Source: a virus. Taken from it: 27,778 nt of DNA. The stretch covers positions 1 to 27,778 of the IMG/VR virus record IMGVR_UViG_3300033571_008366. One strand, written 5' to 3'. Below, piece after piece: positions 23,601-27,778 of the stretch; the first letter of the stretch is position 1, and the number at the start of each line of letters is the position of its first letter. Both the position numbers and the translations under genes were made by a program. Below the pieces are notes generated by a model. That model was not told the DNA's origin and searched no databases. It saw only the letters and a list, made by a program, of their open reading frames with translations.

Positions 23601-23815
23601 ACTGGATTACTGCTGGAATGCTGGCGAGCTACATCGGGATCTGCGAATACCGCGCCCCAAGCCCTTGGGTGGCCTGTGAGAGCCGATGGAACTGGGCTCT
23701 GGGTGTGTTGGTGCCCAGTCCCATCCAAGGTGCATTGCCAGCCGCTGGGAAGCTCCTGGGGTTCGGCCAGCGCCGCCGACCTGATACCACTTCCAAGAAG
23801 GGCGAACAGTCCTGA
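23597..23815 (+). CDS. Small protein in the lysis cassette, unknown (72 aa)
   Basis: It starts by ATGA overlap with the holin candidate and begins MNWITAGMLASYIGICEYRA. The N terminus is moderately hydrophobic, a Trp-rich section follows (ESRWNWALGVLVPSPIQGAL), and the C terminus is basic (QRRRPDTTSKKGEQS). It is perhaps weakly membrane-associated. A second lysis component is possible, but nothing specific identifies it. Confidence 0.5.
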   Translation: MNWITAGMLASYIGICEYRAPSPWVACESRWNWALGVLVPSPIQGALPAAGKLLGFGQRRRPDTTSKKGEQS

Positions 23816-23832
23816 GCGGCGATACAATAACG

Positions 23833-23997
23833 ATGTCACATCATTTTGTTCGTTTAATTTGCGAGCAACCAACACCAAGGGGCCAAGACGGACAACCAGT
23901 CGTCTTTGACCTAGAACCAAGCCAGGCTGTAGCAAAAATTGCACAGCTAAAATTGCTTGGATGGAAAACAATTACACAGGTCACCCTTCAAGCATAA
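23833..23997 (+). CDS. Small protein before the peptidase gene (54 aa)
   Basis: ATG at 23833 runs to TAA at 23995. The product MSHHFVRLICEQPTPRGQDG continues QPVVFDLEPSQAVAKIAQLK and ends LLGWKTITQVTLQA. The pattern of a strand, a proline-rich turn and a helix followed by LGWKxITQV is that of a compact folded domain. It lies 17 bases after the previous gene and 6 before the next. A -10-like TACAAT is at 23823-23828. No family is recognised. Confidence 0.55.
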   Translation: MSHHFVRLICEQPTPRGQDGQPVVFDLEPSQAVAKIAQLKLLGWKTITQVTLQA

Positions 23998-24003
23998 ACA
24001 GCC

Positions 24004-24588
24004 ATGACTCAACCAGCGCCGAATCAAATGCAATCTGAGTGGGGTACAAGGGTTCATGCTTTGAACCTATCCCAGCCTGATGGCAGCACCTGTCAATCTG
24101 CCTGCATTGCAATGGCAATTGGCACAAAAGATATTTACGACATTAGGAGCCAATTAATTCGATTGGGCGAAGCTGGCCATCCGTCGAATATGGGACAAGT
24201 TCTCAGGCGCTTTAAAGGGAAAAAGTATATCTACGATGAAAGCGCCTCCATTGATGACATGGTAGGATACCTAAAAGCCGGTGAGTTCTTGATTACTCAC
24301 GGCTGGTTTACTGGTAGCGGTCACGTTATTGCACTTGATGGTGTAAAGCTACACGAAAACAATCGTGCAAGCTTTAACGTAAAAGATCCGTGGAGTGAAT
24401 TTGACGGCCCTTCCTGGAGTTACAACAAGCCAACCGTAAAATTCTTTGATGGCTTTTACAGCGATAGAATTATCTATGCCGCCTGTGTTGCCGGAACAAG
24501 TAGATGGGATGCAAGCAACCTTTATCGCAGCAAAGAAATCCCAAATGTCAATCTTGGCCAAGCCTGGGTTCACCGTATTCTCCCATAG
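24004..24588 (+). CDS. C39-like cysteine peptidase; endolysin candidate
   Basis: This 194-aa protein has the arrangement of papain-like C39 peptidases: DGSTCQSACIAMAIG with Cys30 as likely nucleophile, GSGHVIALDGV with His107, and NVKDPW with Asp128 as third residue. The distances fit a single catalytic domain covering most of the protein. No signal peptide is present, so it would rely on a holin to reach the cell wall. C39-like domains are used by some phages as cell-wall peptidases, and its place after a holin candidate suggests the endolysin. A virion-associated or processing peptidase is an alternative. Its 3' end overlaps the convergent gene by 41 bases. Confidence 0.65.
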   Translation: MTQPAPNQMQSEWGTRVHALNLSQPDGSTCQSACIAMAIGTKDIYDIRSQLIRLGEAGHPSNMGQVLRRFKGKKYIYDESASIDDMVGYLKAGEFLITHGWFTGSGHVIALDGVKLHENNRASFNVKDPWSEFDGPSWSYNKPTVKFFDGFYSDRIIYAACVAGTSRWDASNLYRSKEIPNVNLGQAWVHRILP

Positions 24589-24748
24589 CTACACCTAAGG
24601 CTTTAAATGCTTCCTTGCCGCCCGAAAATCTCGTTATCTTTTCTCCTTCGATAACGACCCAGCAGACCGAACCGCTTTCGTCTGTGCCAACGGTGACATA
24701 GGGCATTTCGTTGTTTCGATTAGACTGAATTGACTGTGGCTGTGTCAT
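24548..24748 (-). CDS. Small conserved-looking protein, unknown (66 aa)
   Basis: I start at the ATG at 24748, giving MTQPQSIQSNRNNEMPYVTV, because AGGGGA lies 7 bases upstream on this strand. A start at 24706 (MPYVTVGTDES) is possible. The body GSVCWVVIEGEKITRFSGGK continues EAFKALGVAMGEYG, a small beta-beta-alpha fold. It converges with the peptidase gene (41-base overlap) and diverges from the gene at 24747, sharing the CATG that holds both start codons. Function unknown. Confidence 0.55.
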   Translation of the reverse strand: MTQPQSIQSNRNNEMPYVTVGTDESGSVCWVVIEGEKITRFSGGKEAFKALGVAMGEYGEPRLGQD

Positions 24749-25064
24749 GGCTGATCCCCTGGAGACTTGCGGTAAGTGGTTCACACCTCCTGAGCCCAGT
24801 CTGACCGCTCTACTGGACCGCGAAATGGACCGGCGGAAAGCGGCCAAGCTTGGCAGGGATGAATTAAACGAATTGACAGATAAACTTTTAGTTGACTGGT
24901 ATCAACACGAAGCTACTATAAATATGCTTTTAGGTAGGGTCCGCCATCTGGAGGTAGAGCTTGTGCTAGCGAAAGGCGAGCCCTTGACCGAAGAAATTAG
25001 CGCTACTCATCTACAAATGGCAAAGGATCTCCTGCAGGATAATTTACACTGTTCCAATTTTTGA
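24747..25064 (+). CDS. Small coiled-coil phage protein, unknown (105 aa)
   Basis: The product MADPLETCGKWFTPPEPSLT continues with a helical section LGRDELNELTDKLLVDWYQH and EATINMLLGRVRHLEVELVL. The helices have regular hydrophobic spacing, and the style (a helix ending DWY followed by a coiled coil) occurs in small accessory proteins of cyanophages. That is why I accept it although it lies against the direction of its neighbours. The start codon shares CATG with the divergent gene, and its end overlaps the convergent alpha-CTD-like gene by 62 bases. No ribosome site is seen; TAGACT at 24721 may be a -10 box. Confidence 0.6.
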   Translation: MADPLETCGKWFTPPEPSLTALLDREMDRRKAAKLGRDELNELTDKLLVDWYQHEATINMLLGRVRHLEVELVLAKGEPLTEEISATHLQMAKDLLQDNLHCSNF

Positions 25065-25347
25065 TTGATCTTGCGATTACAGGAATAGACCTTTCTCCTA
25101 TTCCGCGAATTGAGAGTATCTGTTCCTTCCTAAGCTTGACAAGCTTTTCTATCGTATCACAGCCTGATCGCATTAGTGCATTTTGAACTCCAGTCGGAAG
25201 TCCGATCCACTTCAATGGAGTCCTCTCGTCTTCATCCATTAGCAAGTCATCTACCTGTCGGAGCAGGTCTCTGTGCTCCCAGAACTTTTCACTTGCCGCC
25301 AACGCATCCCTAAGCTTGATTGAAATCGCCCTCCAGTCTGTTGTCAT
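25003..25347 (-). CDS. RNA polymerase alpha-CTD-like helix-hairpin-helix protein
   Basis: The 114-aa product has an N-terminal helical region (MTTDWRAISIKLRDALAAS) and, at about residues 50-95, a domain that aligns without gaps to the C-terminal domain of RNA polymerase alpha. GLPTGVQNALMRSGCDTIEK matches the first two helices and ILSIRGIGERSIPVIARSI matches the helix-hairpin-helix. Relative to the E. coli domain, N268, G296 and S299 equivalents are kept and K298 is Arg, but the key DNA-contact Arg265 is Gly. It may bind DNA or interact with the host polymerase. It begins with a GGAG ribosome site and overlaps the upstream gene by 4 bases. Confidence 0.65.
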   Translation of the reverse strand: MTTDWRAISIKLRDALAASEKFWEHRDLLRQVDDLLMDEDERTPLKWIGLPTGVQNALMRSGCDTIEKLVKLRKEQILSIRGIGERSIPVIARSIKNWNSVNYPAGDPLPFVDE

Positions 25348-25679
25348 GCTTGCTCTCCAATTGCGCTATATGCTCCACAACCGCGAGCCCACGTTGAACC
25401 TTCAGATACACACTCTGGGATACCAAGGGTACAGCTTCCCTGGAATTCTTCTGTACCTGGCTTCCATTGAACGCAGTGGTAGCATTTTTGCCTGAAGCTT
25501 TTAGGGTCAAGGCGGGGTAGGCTTGGTAGTATGTTGTCGAATTTTATTCCAAATCTAATCTCTCTAATCATTTCACGATGAATACCTGTCAGGCGCGATA
25601 TTTCAGCGTGACTGGTAGTCAATGGATAAGAGAGAACTGCTCTCACATTCTCCTTTGTTTGCTCAATTGTTAGTGTCAT
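25344..25679 (-). CDS. HTH-like protein with C-terminal Cys cluster
   Basis: This 111-aa protein carries a helix-turn-helix-like stretch at about residues 22-42 (SHAEISRLTGIHREMIREIR). It ends in a Cys-rich unit: KCYHCVQWKPG, then SCTLGIPECV and GCGAY. The unit recurs at the end of the protein at 26340, so it is a shared domain, probably metal-binding. A DNA-binding regulatory role is plausible but unproven. It lies between the alpha-CTD-like gene (4-base overlap) and the dCTP deaminase gene (5-base gap) in one operon. Confidence 0.55.
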   Translation of the reverse strand: MTLTIEQTKENVRAVLSYPLTTSHAEISRLTGIHREMIREIRFGIKFDNILPSLPRLDPKSFRQKCYHCVQWKPGTEEFQGSCTLGIPECVSEGSTWARGCGAYSAIGEQA

Positions 25680-25684
25680 TTCCG

Positions 25685-26347
25685 TTAGATTCTCGCCAAA
25701 GTAACAACATTCCCCTGATCCTGATACTTTCCTTCGCCATAAGGGTTATCGCAAACACTGCCTTCCATAAAGAGCGCTTGGGCAATTCCCTCATTCGCGT
25801 AGATTCTACAGTCAGCACCAGAGCTGTTGCTGATCTCAAGCGTCAGAAACCCCTCCCATCCAGCTTCACCAGGGGTTGTATTTACAATAATCCCACAGCG
25901 AGCGTAAGTGCTTTTACCAATGAATAGTGCTGTAATGTTAGGTGGAAGTTTAAGTCGTTCAAGCGTTACGCCAAGTGCATAGGTGTGAGCGGGAAGAATA
26001 AAATACTCACCGAACCCGTCGGCATAAAGCTCCGTTGATACCAGACAGCGATCATCAAAAGCTTTTGGGTTTACAATTAATCCAGGGACATGGTGAAAAA
26101 TACGAAAATCGTGAGGCGCGAGCCTAAGGTCGTAACCGTAGCTACTGCACCCAAAGCTAATAGCTGGAGCGGAGCACTTGTTTACCAGGCCGGTGCGGGG
26201 ATCTCTGTACAAACCTGTTTGCGAAAGATCCCAAGAATCAAATTTAATCTTGCGAACTTTATCGTACTCAAATGGAGTAATCATTCCTTCTTCCGCAAAG
26301 GAACGAATGTAGCGATCAGAAAGAAAACCAGTTTGTCGGTTAGTCAT
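25685..26347 (-). CDS. dcd: dCTP deaminase family enzyme
   Basis: I start at the ATG at 26347, giving MTNRQTGFLSDRYIRSFAEE and 220 aa. The frame is open for 45 further codons upstream, but these lie in the neighbouring gene and are unlike the family. Family motifs are clear: LSDRYI at the N terminus, SSYGYDLRL (68-76), KSTYARCG (145-152, with the catalytic-site Arg), TLEISN containing the likely catalytic Glu171, and GKYQDQG near the end. The enzyme deaminates dCTP to dUTP, a route to dTTP; some relatives also hydrolyse dUTP, which cannot be decided here. It is slightly longer than the usual about 190 aa because of residues 30-65. The start overlaps the upstream stop by 8 bases. Confidence 0.88.
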   Translation of the reverse strand: MTNRQTGFLSDRYIRSFAEEGMITPFEYDKVRKIKFDSWDLSQTGLYRDPRTGLVNKCSAPAISFGCSSYGYDLRLAPHDFRIFHHVPGLIVNPKAFDDRCLVSTELYADGFGEYFILPAHTYALGVTLERLKLPPNITALFIGKSTYARCGIIVNTTPGEAGWEGFLTLEISNSSGADCRIYANEGIAQALFMEGSVCDNPYGEGKYQDQGNVVTLARI

Positions 26348-26672
26348 GGTTTTGGGGTTGAAATAAATTGCAAATAGTAGCAAAGGACGGATCGTCAATA
26401 GCATCGGGAAATCCGAAGCTACAACTTTCTTTATAGTGATGGCAATTGTAGCATAACTGAGAAACGCTTCCCTGTCGAGCACCCATGGCTATGGCCTCCT
26501 GTCGAATGGAATGTTTCGATCTTGAACCAATAAACTCACTCCAGCGATGGTTGCAGCTTTCGGAGAGACATTTGTACCTACGTCGCCTGCTTCCATTTAA
26601 GTGAGGTCTTGTTTCGATTAGCTTTGCTTTTGCCCCACAGACCTTGCAATGAAGTTTTCTCGGATTACCCAC
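26340..26672 (-). CDS. Zinc-ribbon protein with C-terminal Cys cluster
   Basis: The 110-aa protein starts with GTG (MGNPRKLHCKVCGAKAK), with GGAGGT three bases upstream. Its N-terminal ribbon has C-x2-C, then IETRPHLNGSRRRRYKCLSE and SCNHRWSEF. This resembles the zinc ribbon of NrdR (CxxC, RP, G, RRRRxxC, RWxxFE) or Ogr-type activators, but there is no ATP-cone. The C terminus, QLCYNCHHYKE, then SCSFGFPDAI and ICNLF, matches the Cys-rich end of the protein at 25344. Lying next to dCTP deaminase, it might be a regulator; this is inference. It overlaps both neighbours by 8 bases. Confidence 0.6.
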   Translation of the reverse strand: MGNPRKLHCKVCGAKAKLIETRPHLNGSRRRRYKCLSESCNHRWSEFIGSRSKHSIRQEAIAMGARQGSVSQLCYNCHHYKESCSFGFPDAIDDPSFATICNLFQPQNHD

Positions 26673-26883
26673 TAACCTCCAGTTCGTCTAAGTTCACGGT
26701 TGGCACATCGTTCCATTCGATACCACTTTCCTTGCCTTGAATCCACATGCTTCCGGCCTGGAGGATCAGCTCACCATTGCGGCGGGCTAGTCGCCAGGCA
26801 GCGGGAGAGCAGGTAACCTTCTCTGCGGAGATCGCTGACATTACTTTGTCTGTCACGGTTACTTGGGTCCCTTGGTTGTTCAT
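26665..26883 (-). CDS. Small phage accessory protein, unknown (72 aa)
   Basis: The product begins MNNQGTQVTVTDKVMSAISA and continues SPAAWRLARRNGELILQAGS, MWIQGKESGIEWNDVPTVNL. The pattern of Arg-rich helix, LQ, aromatic, G and EWxDxPTV is one I associate with small early proteins of cyanophages. It has a GGAGAG ribosome site. Its start overlaps the upstream stop by 4 bases, and its stop overlaps the next start by 8. No function known. Confidence 0.6.
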   Translation of the reverse strand: MNNQGTQVTVTDKVMSAISAEKVTCSPAAWRLARRNGELILQAGSMWIQGKESGIEWNDVPTVNLDELEVSG

Positions 26884-27155
26884 GGCTGGCTCTCCAATTC
26901 GTCGGAGATGCCTAAAATAACATCAAGAGCATCTTTCCACCCATCAACATAGTTTTGATGGGTGTAGGCAATGTTTTCAATGTGAGCCTTGGGATGCGCC
27001 TGATTCGCAGCGGCGCGGAGGGCGGCGGCGGCAATGATTCGGCGTCGCTCAAGGCCTGGGACGCTGGCAACTTTTAGGATGGCGGCTTCAACCGCCTGCG
27101 AGGCGCGGGAGAGCGTACTGTTCAAACCGTAAAAACCCTGCGATTTGCTACACAT
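26880..27155 (-). CDS. Small helical accessory protein, unknown (91 aa)
   Basis: I start at the ATG at 27155 (MCSKSQGFYGLNSTLSRASQ) because it overlaps the upstream stop by 8 bases, as at other junctions, and has GGAGAA upstream. A longer frame would add 31 residues from inside the neighbour. The product is helical and Ala-rich (LERRRIIAAAALRAAANQAH), then YTHQNYVDGWKDALDVILGI. No membrane segment or catalytic motif is seen. Confidence 0.55.
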   Translation of the reverse strand: MCSKSQGFYGLNSTLSRASQAVEAAILKVASVPGLERRRIIAAAALRAAANQAHPKAHIENIAYTHQNYVDGWKDALDVILGISDELESQP

Positions 27156-27579
27156 TGGCCCCGTTCTCCAGCTCAGCGGCGATCTTCTCCAGAAAATCCA
27201 CCGATGCTTCGATGCCCTCCAGATATTTTGGGTGGTAAATGTCGCCAAGCAGGCGGCTCATCATTCGATCCGCAACAGCGCGGAGGGCGGCACCGAGGGG
27301 TTGGCCCATGTCCTCCAATGGTCCCTGCGCTTCGTAGGCATCGTTCCAGGCGTCCCAGACAGCCTGCGCGGCGGGGCTTAGGGGGATAGGGTTAGCAGCG
27401 ACGGAGGCCGGTTCCCTGCTCTCGGGCACAGCCGGTCCATCGGTCAGCCACGGCAACCCCAATTGCGGGGCTGGCATCCGGATCCAGGGGCCAACAGATC
27501 GCCGCTGATACTGCCAGGATCCATCCGGGTTTTGGCGGATGGTCGAGCCGGCGGGGATGTCCGGGAGGCATTCAGACAT
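27148..27579 (-). CDS. Small accessory protein with Trp/Pro-rich start and helical end (143 aa)
   Basis: I start at the ATG at 27579 (MSECLPDIPAGSTIRQNPDG), which has a strong GGAGGT ribosome site and the recurrent 8-base overlap. The longer frame adds a Pro/Arg-rich leader that is the shadow of the next gene. Part one (SWQYQRRSVGPWIRM) is beta-like. Part two (SPAAQAVWDAWNDAYEAQGP, then LGAALRAVADRMMSRLLGDI) is helical and resembles the adjacent 91-aa product in style. Function unknown. The gene is GC-rich. Confidence 0.55.
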   Translation of the reverse strand: MSECLPDIPAGSTIRQNPDGSWQYQRRSVGPWIRMPAPQLGLPWLTDGPAVPESREPASVAANPIPLSPAAQAVWDAWNDAYEAQGPLEDMGQPLGAALRAVADRMMSRLLGDIYHPKYLEGIEASVDFLEKIAAELENGANV

Positions 27580-27775
27580 TGGACACCTCCCCGGCCTGGG
27601 GCAGCGGGATGGCGTGGGGCAGCGGAATGGCGTGGGCGGGGAGCAGCCAGCCGCCGTAGACCATCGCCGGGTTGGCCATGCTCCAGTAGGCCGGACCATC
27701 CGGCGGGCACCACCAGCATTCGCCGTCCAGGTCAGTCCAGCCGCCTTTCTCCCATGGCCGCTCACTCACCGCCAC
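27572..27775 (-). CDS. Small Trp-rich accessory protein, possibly partial at the window edge
   Basis: The frame runs from 27775 (GTG; another GTG at 27769) to the stop at 27572 and stays open to the window end, so the true start may lie outside. It reads SERPWEKGGWTDLDGECWWC, then PPDGPAYWSMANPAMVYGGW, and ends with a duplicated HAIPLP. The GxCWWxPPD style is typical of small early cyanophage proteins. Function unknown. Confidence 0.5.
   Translation of the reverse strand: MAVSERPWEKGGWTDLDGECWWCPPDGPAYWSMANPAMVYGGWLLPAHAIPLPHAIPLPQAGEVSNV
27598..27633 (-). repeat. Tandem 18-bp repeat inside the Trp-rich gene
   Basis: Two adjacent 18-base units differ at one base (27598-27615 and 27616-27633). 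They encode the duplicated HAIPLP peptide and keep the frame, which points to replication slippage. Confidence 0.85.
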
Positions 27776-27778
27776 CGG

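Noticed and set aside
25622-25927. Plus-strand frame opposite the deaminase and HTH genes
   Set aside because: It lies entirely inside well-supported minus-strand genes and has no recognisable protein character.
26348-26482. 45-residue N-terminal extension of the dCTP deaminase
   Set aside because: It is hydrophobic antisense-like sequence within the neighbouring gene; the family start MTNRQTGFLSD fits and has the 8-base overlap seen elsewhere.
27204-27389. Plus-strand frames in the GC-rich right end
   Set aside because: High GC removes stop codons in all frames; the minus-strand genes have ribosome sites and regular overlaps, these do not.

Overview
The window looks like part of a tailed double-stranded DNA phage or prophage with a long non-contractile (siphovirus) tail. 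The tail morphogenesis order is lambda-like: tail tube protein, frameshifted gpG/gpGT chaperone, very long tape measure (1791 aa), small tip protein, gpJ-like tip protein, then fibres. Several proteins resemble families I know from cyanophages of Synechococcus/Cyanobium-type hosts: the huge beta-helix fibre, the tail proteins with SSRxYxPxxxP and WVRLYxSxAxR motifs, and the small accessory genes. Many late starts also lack a Shine-Dalgarno sequence, which fits a cyanobacterial host. The host assignment is inference; nothing in the window fixes the species.

Layout, left to right. (1) 63-1517: tail tube gene, terminator, promoter, chaperone gene with a start-less second frame (gpGT), second terminator. 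(2) 1562-15021: tail shaft and tip. This holds the tape measure with an M23-peptidase-like segment, a gpL/M-position protein, a gpJ-like protein ending in an Ig-like domain, an Ig-domain protein, three tail proteins of unknown role, and two further proteins that repeat the core fold of the tail tube protein. (3) 15059-23062: adhesion module with a 1597-aa fibre, small adaptors, a GC-rich mosaic fibre, a putative receptor-binding protein and a fibre-assembly-type protein. A 33-bp relic of a second copy of the last gene lies just downstream. (4) 23182-24588: terminator-like hairpin, palindrome over a -10 box, then a probable lysis cassette (coiled-coil/one-membrane-segment holin candidate, two small genes, C39-like cysteine peptidase). 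(5) 24548-27775: mostly minus-strand early/accessory genes packed with 4- and 8-nt start/stop overlaps and clear GGAG-type ribosome sites. They encode an RNA polymerase alpha-CTD-like helix-hairpin-helix protein, two Cys-rich proteins, a dCTP deaminase-family enzyme and several small unknowns. One plus-strand gene sits among them with its start codon overlapping a divergent start.

No gene-free stretch exceeds 300 bases; the longest is 23063-23273. No tRNA, rRNA, CRISPR array, integrase, transposase or attachment site was recognised. The most unusual points are the three tail-tube-fold paralogues, the apparently permuted M23-like domain in the tape measure, the likely +1/-2 frameshift in the chaperone gene, the phage-borne alpha-CTD-like protein with two Cys-rich neighbours, and palindromes sitting on -10 boxes.
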